From Brevibacillus brevis NBRC 100599 (GTDB lineage: Bacteria > Bacillota > Bacilli > Brevibacillales > Brevibacillaceae): a stretch of 64,000 nt of DNA. The notes beneath the pieces were generated by a model. It worked only from the letters and a program-made list of their open reading frames with translations. It ran no database searches and was not told where the DNA came from. The position numbers were made by a program, and so were the translations under genes. Below, piece by piece: positions 8,322-20,100 of the stretch. The first letter of the stretch is position 1. Each line of letters starts with the position of its first letter. The DNA lies in contig NC_012491.1 of the NCBI RefSeq assembly GCF_000010165.1, positions 3,355,501 to 3,419,500 of the forward strand. Reading direction: 5' to 3'.

Positions 8322-9365
8322 TTACACAACAACGCCGACTCGTTCCAGTACTTCTCTTGTGCTTGTGACCGCCTCAAATTCCTGCGTTTTTATGCTGCTG
8401 ATTTTTTGCAGAACGCGATGAACCATGTCACTGCGATTACTATCAAAAGCCTTTAAAATCATATTGGTCGTAATTTTCCATTGATGTCCGATACTACGAT
8501 ACTGCTCAGCAAGATCTGCAAAGCTTTCGTACTTCTCACTGATCACCTGCAAGACATCGGCATACATCGCTCGTGTTTGTGCCATGCTGATCAAGCTATG
8601 GTTAAGGATATCGAGATGATCGTCAGTAATCTCCACTCCACTAGCGAGAAAAGTCTCTACGTCTTTCATAAAAGGATCAAGGGATTTCAGCCCTACCTCG
8701 ATGTTGACATCATCGGGTACATCCAACTCCCGCTTGATTTGATTGATGTCGCAACGACCCTCAAGTACGCTGAGATTGCTCCTGACCGCTTCCAGCAACT
8801 GATCGTGAGTCGGATGCAGGGAATCTGAAAGTACCAATTCAAATGAACGATTGTGGAGTGGATACCATTCACCTGTACCTGCATCCCGATAGGAAGAGTT
8901 GCTCGCCAGTAAGAATTGCTCGATGGGCAACAGACCTTTATAGCGGTAGTAATCATCGACGATCAGCAGCTGGTTACCCTCTCTACCGGTGACAATGATG
9001 CTATGCATTTCAGGCAGGTCCTGATAATAAGGGTTATACGGGAGTTCTGCCATATTGCAGAGGACGATTGTCGGTATGTCCCGTTCCAAACGTTCTTGAA
9101 TATTTGCCAAAAACAGGTCGTTTTCCGGTTCAGCCTGTCCTTCTACGCGGATATTGTGAATCCACGTCAGTTCTGCAACTGTTCTCATGTATTGACCGTT
9201 TACATCTCCATAAGGAGAATCTTGCGTTTTAAGATAGATGGCACCGCACTGCTTCCAAGCTGTTTCCAAAGCGGAAAAGTTCAAGTATTTCAGAACCGTG
9301 TAGATAGAAGCGCCGATGCAATCCAGGTTCGGATGCTTGCTCGGTTGAATCTCGGTGAGTGACAT
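8322..9365 (-). CDS. stand-alone BtrH-like (C39-fold) acyltransferase
   Basis: The N-terminal 170 residues look like the BtrH N-terminal domain, a papain/C39-type fold. A cysteine sits in PNLDCIGASIYTVLKYL, a histidine in PEMHSIIVTGREG and an aspartate in LLIVDDYYRYKG, in catalytic-triad order. The second half is a helical region of unknown function (ISEKYESFADLAEQYR and similar). Family knowledge: BtrH moves an acyl group from an ACP to an amine of an aminoglycoside. With no thioesterase in the cluster, this protein and the homologous domain fused to the preceding KS protein are candidates for attaching the chain, or a small acyl unit, to an amine. ATG at 9365 follows AAGGAGAG. Confidence 0.6.
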   Translation of the reverse strand: MSLTEIQPSKHPNLDCIGASIYTVLKYLNFSALETAWKQCGAIYLKTQDSPYGDVNGQYMRTVAELTWIHNIRVEGQAEPENDLFLANIQERLERDIPTIVLCNMAELPYNPYYQDLPEMHSIIVTGREGNQLLIVDDYYRYKGLLPIEQFLLASNSSYRDAGTGEWYPLHNRSFELVLSDSLHPTHDQLLEAVRSNLSVLEGRCDINQIKRELDVPDDVNIEVGLKSLDPFMKDVETFLASGVEITDDHLDILNHSLISMAQTRAMYADVLQVISEKYESFADLAEQYRSIGHQWKITTNMILKAFDSNRSDMVHRVLQKISSIKTQEFEAVTSTREVLERVGVVV

Positions 9366-9408
9366 GAGCACTCTCCTTCCTGTCTATCGTAATGGTAAAC
9401 ACATGCGA

Positions 9409-12400
9409 CTATCGGATATCCGAATCACGTTCTCGCAAGGCAAATACTTGTTGCAGAAATTGACTAGTAAGTGACTTCAACTTGTCGATAGCAGCTTCCA
9501 CATCGGATCGCTTCAACATTTTTTCTTTGTATAAGCTAAGGGCATAACGATTCACCGCGTTATTGGATATCTGCAAAATCTCCTCCGCCAGTTCGCGTAC
9601 AGACTGATCCGCCTGTGGAATGTACCAGTCCAATAATGTTTCCATCCACAGTTCTTTCCCGCCTAATTGAACGTAGAGCTCGTTTAGATTAGCTTCATGA
9701 AAATAGGTGTCTGGCTGCTCCGTAAGTGACAGCAACAGCGTAAGCTCACGGCCAACTTGCTGTTTAGTCTCGACCGCTGTTAGTAATCGCAGCAACTCCT
9801 CATCCGCGCTCGCACGCAAGCTTGCCTCGTCATCTGTAACGCGATCGAGAACCATGATCAGCCGGGAATGCGGATCTACATTTGCATAAATCTCCTCAAG
9901 CGTTTGGTACGTTGTGGAAAATTTATCGTATTGGATTCGCTGCGCTTGCCCGCGAGTCAAATGATTGTGATTGATGATCGTATAGACCTGCTTTTCATGA
10001 TCATAGCCAGTAATGACGGTGAGATGATCGGTATGTTCCTTCTGGTATTGCGGTGTGTAAAAGGTATAGTACTCGTCAAACGCAACCATGACGGGCTTGC
10101 CATGATCCAGTTGGCGAATGATCGACTCATGCAATTCATCCAGATGTGTGACAGGCACGAGCTTGATCCGATAGCCAAATTTATAAAGCATCTCCTCATC
10201 CGACAAATATCCCATAACCTCAGCATGTTCCCGATACGAATAGGGGTACCCCTCAGTATCAAGCTGATAGCCGCGCTTCAACCCGAGAAAAAGCTTAAAA
10301 TAAGGGATCAGATGAGCATCCTGCTCCTCCATTAATAAAGCGAGACCGCGATCATAACAATTCCATTGACGCCAGGATAAATGACTGACATCGGCATACG
10401 AGCTGCGTTTGATTTGCGTACCCTGCCTTGATTTTGCGTTTCGTTGTTGAATAGCTTGGACTGTAGTAGCAGCTGCCTCTGCTTTCGCAACCTGTTCTTC
10501 TACATGCCCAGCCGCATCAAGAAAGGCAGCAAAATCAGAAATCGTCAAATGGGTAAGCAGGTCTTGTACTTCTACTTCTCGGTTCAGCCGCTTGGAGATT
10601 TCGCTGATCATTTTAATCGCAATGATCGAGTCCCCGCCTAGCTCGTAAAAATTGTCGTGGACATCTACTTCTTCAAGCCCCAGAACATATCCCCAAATGT
10701 GAGCCAGCTCTTGCTCTAAAACGGTGTAGGTATCATGTTTTCTCCCACGTACAACCACGTTTGGCAGCTTCGCTTCTCCAGATTTTTGCGGTGCGACCTT
10801 GTCTTTTTCTCTCCCGGCAACCTTGTCAAGAGAATGAAGAGAAGAGATGTCCAGCCAACAACGCTTACGCTCAAACGGATAAACAGGGAGGTGCACGCGG
10901 CGCGGCTTTTTAAACGTATACATGGCACTCCAGCGTACATCTGCCCCGCTCACATACAATTCTCCAAGCTCTTTCAGATCAGATAACTCTTTGCTTTGCG
11001 CCAACAAAAGCTTTTGCAAAAGAGCATTAGCCGCCTTATTCATCGCTTGTTGTTCGGCCTCGGTCAGTATTCCAGGCTCTCTATCCGCTTTTTCCTGGGA
11101 GATAACCTTGTGCCAGCCAAAGAAAATATCTGGATCAGAAAGTGTTGACCAGTCGCTTGCGCACAACTTGGAGATTTTTGCGGCAAAATCGTCCATGTCC
11201 CTGCAAATCAGTAACAATCGGTAGCCGTAATGACTACGCCCCGTATTTGCCGTAAAGCTGAGACTTTCCAATGTCGGCAGTTCCTCCACTGGCTTGCTGG
11301 TCCACTTCTGAAAGCGGAGCAACAGGTTGAGCAAGCTCTCCTTGCTTTTCGCGGATAACGCAATAGCCTGAGTCCCTTCTTCTTGCTTGGGAGGTGGTAT
11401 GAATCCTGGTGCTTCCTCTACTACGAGGTGCACATTCGTTCCACTCATCCCAAACGAACTGATTCCAGCCCGTCGCACGCTTTTCTCAGGTTCCCACTCT
11501 GTCAACGTGTCATGGATGTAAATGGGAGATTGTTCAAAAGGAATCATCCGATTCGCACGTTGAAAGTGCAAATGCGGAGGTATTTGTTTTTGTTTAAGAG
11601 ACAGGATCACTTTGAAAAGACCAGCCATCCCTGCTACGTGGTCGGTGTGACCTATGTTCGTCTTTACCGAGCCGATCCCGCAAAATTGGCGCCGATTTGT
11701 GTATGGGCGAAACGCTCTCTCCAGCCCGTCCATCTCCATAGGATCACCCAGCTTGGTACCTATACTGTGCACCTCGATATAGGAAAGGGTTTCGGGATCA
11801 ATCTGCGCGTCTTTCCATGCCTGCTGGATTACTTCGGCTTGTGCCAGTGAATTTGGCGCTGTAAGCCCGAACGAATGGCCGTCTTGATTGGCGGCGCTTC
11901 CCTTGATCACCACATAAATCGAATCCCCGTCTGCAAGAGCCTTTGCCAACGGTTTCAGCAAAACGGCGCCAACGCCTTCACCGACACCCGTACCGTCTGA
12001 ATCATTGTCAAAAGGGCGAGTACGACCAGATTGCGATAAAATTCCCAAATCATTGCTTCCATCTTGTAAAGACAGCAAGATGAGCTTGACACCGCCGGCC
12101 AGCGCCATCTCGCATTCTCCTCGACGAATCGCTTGGCATGCCAGATGAACTGCCATCAGCGACGAGGAGCAGGATGTATCTACAAGCATGCTCGGACCTT
12201 TGAGATCCAACAGGTAGGAGACGCGAGAAGCGATCACCGATTTCATATTGCCAATGATTGAGGTGGACAACGCTTCTGGCTCCAGCTCTCGAATCATTCG
12301 TCTATACTCTTCACCAAAATCACTGCTAAATCCCAGATATACTCCTGTACGGCTGCCCGCGAGCATTGTTCCACCATATCCTGCGTCCTCAATCGCCTCC

Positions 12401-12777
12401 CAGCATGTCAGCAAAAATAAGCGCTGGTTCGGATCCATCTGGCTGGCTTCCTTAGGAGAAAGACCGAAGAGCTGCGGATCGAATTTATCAATTTCATTCA
12501 GGTAGGCAGCCTCTCGAAATTGAATTTGCTCCATCGTCAACCCTTTGGCGAGTAACAATGGAATCAAATCGTTCTGGCGCTCCTTGGGAAGCTCTCGGAC
12601 GCAATCTTGACCAGCTTGTAACAGACGCCAAAAGTCTTCCGGGTTTTCTGCGCTTCCGAATCGGCAAGCAGCACCAATCACCGCAATATCATGTTGATTG
12701 GCGTTGCTGTCAGTTGAATGAGCATCCGTCTGCTGTTTATTCAGTTTGACTCGGTTCAGTCCTAATGGCTTGCTCAC
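9409..12777 (-). CDS. trans-AT polyketide synthase subunit: KS-T-BtrH-like acyltransferase
   Basis: 1122 aa. A ketosynthase (about 28-455) has the active Cys in DTSCSSSLMA and the His in NIGHTDHVAG; the other His motif reads EVHSIGT instead of EAHGTGT. No acyltransferase domain follows. A carrier domain (about 690-760) has YELGGDSIIAIK. The C-terminal 320 residues resemble BtrH: Cys in WNCYDRGLALLMEE, GKPVMVAFDEYY, and His in TDHLTVITGYDHE. The subunit lies after the Gly module, so it either adds one more malonate unit or passes the chain on, and its BtrH-like domain could release it onto an amine. GTG at 12777 follows AAGGAGG. Confidence 0.8.
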   Translation of the reverse strand: MSKPLGLNRVKLNKQQTDAHSTDSNANQHDIAVIGAACRFGSAENPEDFWRLLQAGQDCVRELPKERQNDLIPLLLAKGLTMEQIQFREAAYLNEIDKFDPQLFGLSPKEASQMDPNQRLFLLTCWEAIEDAGYGGTMLAGSRTGVYLGFSSDFGEEYRRMIRELEPEALSTSIIGNMKSVIASRVSYLLDLKGPSMLVDTSCSSSLMAVHLACQAIRRGECEMALAGGVKLILLSLQDGSNDLGILSQSGRTRPFDNDSDGTGVGEGVGAVLLKPLAKALADGDSIYVVIKGSAANQDGHSFGLTAPNSLAQAEVIQQAWKDAQIDPETLSYIEVHSIGTKLGDPMEMDGLERAFRPYTNRRQFCGIGSVKTNIGHTDHVAGMAGLFKVILSLKQKQIPPHLHFQRANRMIPFEQSPIYIHDTLTEWEPEKSVRRAGISSFGMSGTNVHLVVEEAPGFIPPPKQEEGTQAIALSAKSKESLLNLLLRFQKWTSKPVEELPTLESLSFTANTGRSHYGYRLLLICRDMDDFAAKISKLCASDWSTLSDPDIFFGWHKVISQEKADREPGILTEAEQQAMNKAANALLQKLLLAQSKELSDLKELGELYVSGADVRWSAMYTFKKPRRVHLPVYPFERKRCWLDISSLHSLDKVAGREKDKVAPQKSGEAKLPNVVVRGRKHDTYTVLEQELAHIWGYVLGLEEVDVHDNFYELGGDSIIAIKMISEISKRLNREVEVQDLLTHLTISDFAAFLDAAGHVEEQVAKAEAAATTVQAIQQRNAKSRQGTQIKRSSYADVSHLSWRQWNCYDRGLALLMEEQDAHLIPYFKLFLGLKRGYQLDTEGYPYSYREHAEVMGYLSDEEMLYKFGYRIKLVPVTHLDELHESIIRQLDHGKPVMVAFDEYYTFYTPQYQKEHTDHLTVITGYDHEKQVYTIINHNHLTRGQAQRIQYDKFSTTYQTLEEIYANVDPHSRLIMVLDRVTDDEASLRASADEELLRLLTAVETKQQVGRELTLLLSLTEQPDTYFHEANLNELYVQLGGKELWMETLLDWYIPQADQSVRELAEEILQISNNAVNRYALSLYKEKMLKRSDVEAAIDKLKSLTSQFLQQVFALRERDSDIR

Positions 12778-12818
12778 TGCATTCTTCCTCCTTGGGTCCT
12801 CTGCTTACCTGGTTCGGC

Positions 12819-14087
12819 TTAGCTTGCTTGCCATTTGTTGCTGATCTCGGGAAATCGCTGTAGCAGTTCTGGTTTGCTGGTCAGCTGTTCAAAGCGCATG
12901 GCTTGTTCCGTGTCAGGAGCTTTTTTGGTTTGCAAGATCAAACGAAGCAGAGAAAAAGCTTCGCGTACATCCCCATAGCCCCCCTCTTTTTCCCCTTGTT
13001 CCAGCTGTTGTCTCAGTTGTTGAAGTGCTTGATAGGGCGTAATCACCCCTTGCTGGTACGCTTCTTCATCGAGACCGCGGTTTTTCGTGCAAACGGCAAT
13101 CGCAATGCAAGAATCGACGAATTGGGCAATTGCAGCTTGATTACGCGTTTTAGCATCTTGAAGCTCTTGCTGATAACGATCGATCTCCCCCTGCTTGTCA
13201 AAGGCAAAGGCGCGAAGCGGATATTTTTTGGCCAAATTTGTCAGCACACTTTTTGGTCCAAGCTCAATTACGGTATTCGCTCCCTGTTTTACCAAGTAAT
13301 CCATCGTAGCTTGCCAGCGAACAGGGCTGGTTGTCTGGGCTGTGAGCAAATCGACAAGCTGATCAGCATGGACATATGGTTGTGCTGTCACATTGGAAAT
13401 GACAGGCCATTTGGGATCGCAGTACGTGTACCGCTTCAGTTCTTCATTTAATTGTTCGGCTGCTTGCACCATGAGAGGCGAATGGAAAGGTGCACTCACC
13501 TTGAGGGTGACAACGGAAGTAGAGCCTTGCTGCTTGCACGCTTCTTCTACTTGCCGCACCGCATGTGCATGTCCAGAGATGACGATCTGATCAGCGGAGT
13601 TATGGTTGGCGACCACAACGATCGCACCGTCACGAGAATGTTCCCGACAAATCATCTCGACAAGTTGAGCATCCAACCCGAAGATTGCTGACATGGCTCC
13701 GACACCCTGCGGCGTAGCCGCCTGCATGAACTGACCTCGCCGATAGACAAGGCGGACGGCATCTGCAAACTGGATGGCACCGGCACAAGTCAGGGCCGTA
13801 AACTCGCCCAGACTGTGACCCGCCACCCACTTCGGTTCGATGTCCATTTCCTGTGAATAAACGCGGAAGGCTGCGACACTTGCTGTCAGGATTGCTGGCT
13901 GTGCGTGCTCTGTTTTGGTCAATTCTTGTGCATCCCCTGCAAAACAAAGTGTTTGCAGGTTAAATCCAAGTGCATCACTTGCTTCTTCAAAGGTGCGCGC
14001 CGCAATGGGATGGGCCTCACATAATGCTTGGCCCATTCCAACATATTGCGAACCTTGTCCCGGGAATAAGAGTGCGATTTTGTCCAT
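12819..14087 (-). CDS. trans-acting malonyl-CoA:ACP acyltransferase with C-terminal extension
   Basis: The first 290 residues are a complete FabD-type acyltransferase: LLFPGQGSQYVGMG, active Ser in VAGHSLGEFTAL, and SAPFHSPLM, whose Phe favours malonyl-CoA. Both KS proteins of the cluster lack an AT domain, so this protein is expected to load their carriers in trans. The last 120 residues are a charged, helix-rich extension (QQLRQQLEQGEKEGG) that ordinary FabD lacks. Its role is unknown; docking to the synthases is one possibility. Start ATG at 14087 follows AGAAGGG. Confidence 0.85.
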   Translation of the reverse strand: MDKIALLFPGQGSQYVGMGQALCEAHPIAARTFEEASDALGFNLQTLCFAGDAQELTKTEHAQPAILTASVAAFRVYSQEMDIEPKWVAGHSLGEFTALTCAGAIQFADAVRLVYRRGQFMQAATPQGVGAMSAIFGLDAQLVEMICREHSRDGAIVVVANHNSADQIVISGHAHAVRQVEEACKQQGSTSVVTLKVSAPFHSPLMVQAAEQLNEELKRYTYCDPKWPVISNVTAQPYVHADQLVDLLTAQTTSPVRWQATMDYLVKQGANTVIELGPKSVLTNLAKKYPLRAFAFDKQGEIDRYQQELQDAKTRNQAAIAQFVDSCIAIAVCTKNRGLDEEAYQQGVITPYQALQQLRQQLEQGEKEGGYGDVREAFSLLRLILQTKKAPDTEQAMRFEQLTSKPELLQRFPEISNKWQAS

Positions 14088-14103
14088 GTTTGATCACCCT
14101 TCT

Positions 14104-17100
14104 CTATGTCATGTATTCATTCACTAGCATCTTGAGCAATTGCTGGTAATCCTGGGTCATCTCCGTGACTTTTTCTGCCCGGAGGCATTTAGGGTCGAAC
14201 GCACACACGATATCAATCACGTTGTTTCCTTCCTTGATCCAGAAGGCAAGCTCATGTTCATGGTGTGTAAACGATGCATCTGTAAACGCATTGACACCGC
14301 CAAATAATGGAATAATCGTTCCGTCGTTGCGTTCTATCCGCAATTTTTCAAGCCACAACGAGGCGTCTCCCGTCAATTTCTCGATGAACTGTCGTTTGTG
14401 CTGCACCTGCTTAAATAGATCGAAGAAGGTATTGACCTCTGACATGTTCACCCGGAATGGATAGACATTCATCTGCAGCTCCCTGGCGACAGCCACTTCC
14501 ATATAAAGATCCTGCTGTCCTGTCAATTCCGCCATGAGGTATAGGTACATCGAAAGCAGAACGTCTCGTACCTCAACTGCTTCCATTTGACTTACCTGCT
14601 GAACATTTTCAAACAGATCATCAATAAGTGAGAATTGGACCCAGCTTGTGTCCACATTCGCTTCTCCACTAGCCCAATACTCAGGCGACAACTCTATCAG
14701 CGAGACACGATCCAGCTCCTTCAACCAATAGGTAGCCGTATCAGATTCCCCTTGTTCATCTGCCAGGTCTAAAGCGGTATTCTTCAAAAAGTTGGTCAGG
14801 CTAGACAGCGTAGGATGAGCGAACAAATCGGCAATTCGAACCCGTCCAGGGTAAAGCTGTTCAAGCTTGGCATGAACTTGTACCAGTAAAAGCGAATTAC
14901 CGCCTATTTGGAAGAAGTTATCCTGCATACCGACCATTTCACGTTTAAGCACTTCCTGCCAGATGCCCGCCACCTGTTCTTCCAGTCTGGTAGCCGGGGC
15001 TTGATATTCGATGTGCTTGTCTTGGAGTGAATCAGGCTCTGGCAATGATTTGCGATCCAACTTTCCGTTTGGTGTCAGCGGCCACATATTCATATGCGTA
15101 TAGAAATGTGGAATCATGTAATCGGGTAAACTTTTGCTCAGCATCGCACGCAATTCATCACTGTCCAACGTTCGCTTCGCCATATAGTAGGCAGCCAGGT
15201 AAGGATTGCTGGCGGTATCTCGCACACTGACCACTGCTTCCGTAATATCCGGATGCTGAGAGAGGGCAGTTTCTATCTCACCCAATTCGATGCGATAACC
15301 GCGCACTTTGCACTGAAAGTCAGATCGTCCCACGTATTCAATACGCCCGTCTGGCATCCATCTCGCGAGATCACCTGTTTTGTACATGCGTTGACCAGGT
15401 TGAAACGGATTAGGAATATAGCGCTCAGCCGTCAGCGTTGGCTGGCCAAAGTACCCTCTCGTTACCCCATCTCCTGCAATATAAAGATCGCCATTGATCT
15501 TCATCGGCTGCACTTGGAGATGCTCATCGAGGATGTAGACTTGTGTATTGGGCAACGGCGCACCAATCGTTACTTCCTCTGCGTCGGTCAAGTCCTGCAC
15601 CGTAGACCAAATCGTTGTTTCAGTCGGACCGTACAGATTGTAAAGTCTCGCCTTCGTTTGTGTGCGAAGCCTTTGGAACAAAGACTTTGAAAGCGCCTCT
15701 CCTCCAATCAGGATCGCTTTCAGGCTGTCAAGTGCATGCAAGTTGCTCTTCTCTTCCAGCATGAGCTGCAGCCGGGATGGAGTCAGTTGAAGGAATGTGA
15801 TTTCTTCCTGCAAAATCAACTCCTTGAGCACCTGCGGGTCTGCTTGCTGCTGCTCGGTTGCAATGACTACAGTCATCCCTTTCGTCAGCGGCACAATCGT
15901 TTCAAGCAGAAAAATATCAAACGAAATCGTTGTCACAGCCAGCATTTTGTCTGCGCTGGCAAAATCGATGTGTTCTCCGATCCCTGAGCAGAAGCTCATC
16001 AAATTGCCGTGCTCAACCATGACGCCTTTAGGCTTGCCTGTAGAACCCGATGTGTAAATGACATAGGCGAGATCACCAGGTGTAGCCTGTGGCGGAAGAT
16101 TGGAGTCGTCTTCCGTCTCTATCCGGGGATCGTTTACGTCCACCCGGACAACACTTCCCCACTGCTTCTCTGCCAGAGAATCGTGGGTTAACACAAGGGG
16201 AGTCATGCTGTTTTCCAAAACATAGGAGATGCGTTCTTCTGGATAGTGCGGATCAATCGGAACAAACGCAGCCCCCGCTTTCAAGATCGCCATGAGCCCG
16301 ACCATCATTTCCACGGAGCGATTCGTCAGAAGGCCCACGCAAGTATCAGCAGTGACGCCGTGTTGCTTCATCAAACGGGCAACTTGATTGGCTCGCTTAT
16401 TTAATTCCGCATAAGTAACTTTCTCATCTCCGCATGAAACTGCTAACGCGTTCGGGTGTTTTTCCGCTACTTCTTCAAAGAGCTGGACGACCGTTTTTTC
16501 ACGAGAGTATTCCAAACTCGTGTCATTCCATTGGTCAATCAGCAGCATGCGTTCTTCTGCTGCCAGCATGGACATCTTGCCGATCAACTGTTCAGGATCC
16601 TCCACCATTTGCTCCAGAATCTTCTGGAAGTGTGTGGACATTGACGCGATCGTCTCTTTGCTGAATAGCTTGTTGCTGTACTCGATATCGACAATCAGGC
16701 GCTGTTCTCGTTCAATGATGTCAAAGGTCAGATCAAACTGGGCAGAGCGCTGTTCAAAAGGATAAGGTGAGAGCGTCAGCCCATTTGCACTCATGCTACC
16801 CTTCGCGTCGCCGGTATTTTGCAAAATGAACATCACATCAAACAATGGGTTACGCGCTGTATCTTTGGGCAGTGTCAGACGATCCACCAGCATTTCGAAC
16901 GGATAGTCGGCATGAGAGAGCGCCGCCAGTGCCCGTTCTTTTACTTCCTGAAGGAAATCCGCCACGGTTCGATCGCTTCGCGGGAAATTTCTCATCGCCA
17001 GTGTGTTCAGAAAGACACCCACAATGTTTTCCAGGTCTGCATGATGACGGCCAGCCACTGGCGATCCGATGATAATGTCTTCTTCGCCAGCGTATTTCGA

Positions 17101-20100
17101 CAACATAATGCTGAGCGCGCCCAATAGCGTCATGTACAAGGTTGCCCCATTGTTTTTTGCCAGTGCCAGTATCTTCTGGGTCATTTCTTGAGGAATCTCA
17201 AAGGTTAGGACATCTCCGTCAAAGCTCTGGACAGACGGTCGAGGGTAGTCCGTAGGCAGATTAAGCACAGGAAGTTCTCCATCCAACTCTCCCTGCCAGA
17301 ATTTCTCCTGAGCGGCCAATACCCCATTTCCAAGTTGTTCGGTTTGCCACACGCTATAGTCTTTATATTGAATTCGCAGCTCAGGCAACTCGAGTCCCTG
17401 ATACAATTGGAAGAACTCACGGATCAAAATGTTGATGGATACACCATCGGAAATAATGTGATGCATGTCGAACAGTAACAAGTGTTTGTTGACATCTATG
17501 CGAATGAGCATCCCGCGAACAAGCGGCGCTTTTGACAAATCAAATGGTCGAATGAATTGTTCGACCGTTCTCTTGGCATCGTTCTCGTCGACTTCACTAT
17601 ACGCCAACGTAAAATCTACGCTCGGTTGAACGGTTTGCATCAATGCTCCATCCACGATGGAAAACGAGGTGCGCAACGACTCATGACGCTGTACCAGCGA
17701 GATAAATGCACGTTCGAAAGCCTCTTTGTCCAGCTCTCCTTCAAGCATCATGACTGTAGGGATGTTGTAGGCGACTGCCCCTTCCTGCATTTGTTCCAGC
17801 ACATAAATTCTCTGCTGAGACGAGGTGGCGGGGTAAGCTTCCCGATACTCCGCTACAGGAATCGCTGACACGGCTGTTTCTTCATTCGGAGCCATCAACA
17901 CAGCCAATTGACGGATCGTCGGTGTCTGAAACAGGTTGGTGATCGTTATCTCTTTTTGCATCTGCTTGGAGACACGGGAAACGATCCCAATTGCCAAAAG
18001 AGAATCGCCACCCAGTCTGAAGAAGTCGTCGTCGATGCTCAATTCGGTGTAACCCAGAACATCAGACCAAATCTGGCCTAAGGCAAGCTCCAGCGAAGTG
18101 TAGTGATCGCCTTCCTCCCTACCAGACAAAACAACACGGTTTTGCATGGTCACTTCTGTAGGTACTTCGCGTTCTTTACGAGACTTTTCGCTTGCAAATA
18201 TCGAATCTCCGAGCTTTACTTTCAGAGACGGTGCCCATTCCTTCAGCACTTGCAAATCAAACTGCCCAATGATCAGGTGCTCAGCTTGGCAAGACAGCGA
18301 AGCAGCGAAGGCTTGGATTGCGCCATCCATCGGCATGTATCCGATAAAACCAGGACCTGTTATCCCTTCAAACGCATACCAGTTCAAAGCTATCGTTGGT
18401 CTTCCTGTTCGACTGCGAGCTGCACTATAGGCATCCAAGAAGCAGTTGGACGAGACATAGTCACTTCCAGTCGCCCCACCCCAAATCGAAGCAAGTGATG
18501 AGAAGATCACAAAGAAATCCAAATGCTCCGGTTCAGCTATCTGATCGAGTATGACTGTGCCCGCCAACTTCGCTTTCAAACCATTTTGAAAATCGGAAAA
18601 CTTCTTCTTCTGAATCGTCTCAAAGGTGATATGCGCCGCGGATTGGATAATGCCGTTGATCGGTCCGTAACGAGCACGGACTTGCTCGGAAATATCCTCC
18701 ATTTGCTGACGGTCTGACACGTCGGCTGCGTAGCAGACTACCTGCGCTCCCATTTCCTCTAGCTCCAGCAGGGCTTTCAGCTTTCGTGCCTCAGCAGCAC
18801 TGCAGTCTGGGTGTTGTAAACGCGCTTGCCACTCGTGGTTAGGTGGAAGTGGCGAACGATTAATCAGCACGAGCGTCACATTTTTTTGAGCGGCCAGATA
18901 CTTACTAAATGCCAGGCCCAGTTTTCCGGTACCTCCGGCGATCAAGTAAACACCATTTTCACGTATCTCTACAGGCCGTTTCGGAACTTTATCGATATCG
19001 CAGCGATTCATTTCAGGTACGATGCGATTTCCTCTATAGGCAACCAATGTGTCATCTCGATTGCAGCGAATTTCCGCTAGAAGCTGGCCTACCAATTGCG
19101 ATGTTGAACGCCCCTCTGTTGCGAGATCCAGGCTAAAGCACTGCAGTTTTGGATTTTCCTGCGAAATCACCTTGGCTAGACCGAACAAGGGAGCTTTTTC
19201 TGGAAAAACAGGTCCGTTTTCATCTACTGCTTGTGCGTAGTTCGAAACGATCCGTAAATCAAGCACCTGCTTCAGATCCAGCTCAAGCAACGCTTGTGTC
19301 AAATGATACAGACTGTAAACTCCCAGAGGTTGCGCAGACTCAAGAGCTTCAAGCTGTCTGAGATCATTTGGCTGTTGGACGCCCGAGGTCAAGCTCCATA
19401 AATGGATAATCCCAGTCAGCCTTTCCTTTTTGTCCCCGAGGCTCTCGAACACACGCCGCAAATCTGCCGGCTGGCTAGGGTCTAGGATAAACTCGTGGGA
19501 AGAAACAGAGGCAAAAGCCTCACCGCTGCGAAGTCTGAACACTTCATGTCCGTCCGATGACATCGCGTCAGCCAGTGTTTCTCCTACACCGCCTTCATCT
19601 TGAAGTACGAGCCAGATCCCGGGACGCTGGGTCTGCTGATTGGTTATCAGCTCTTTCGTTTGCCAATGGATCTGGTAGAGCCACTCCCGATACTCTTGTG
19701 GCGTATACGCTGAATGTCCGATCAATAGCGCTGAATCAGACAGATCACCCATCGCTGTTGACGACGGATAAATGGCAACCGATTGATAGTTCGTATCTCG
19801 AAGCGCCTTTTCCCAACGTAAGGGATCCATCAGTCTGCCTTGCGGTCGCAGCTCGGTGTCTTCGTGCTGCCACCAGTCTGCGGCAAGCCCCCCGATCACA
19901 TTTGCCGTTGAGCGATTTTTCACGAGCTCGATTGCAAACAGCACACCTTGCTCTGCAAGCAACTGATGCACAATCGATAAGGATGCCCGAACATCCTTCG
20001 TCCTGTGTATAGCGTTATTCGCGATAATCACATCGTAAGCATGCAGATCGAAGCCTTGTTCGGCTGGGGTCTGCTCCATGTTGAACAGGCGGAACTGCAC

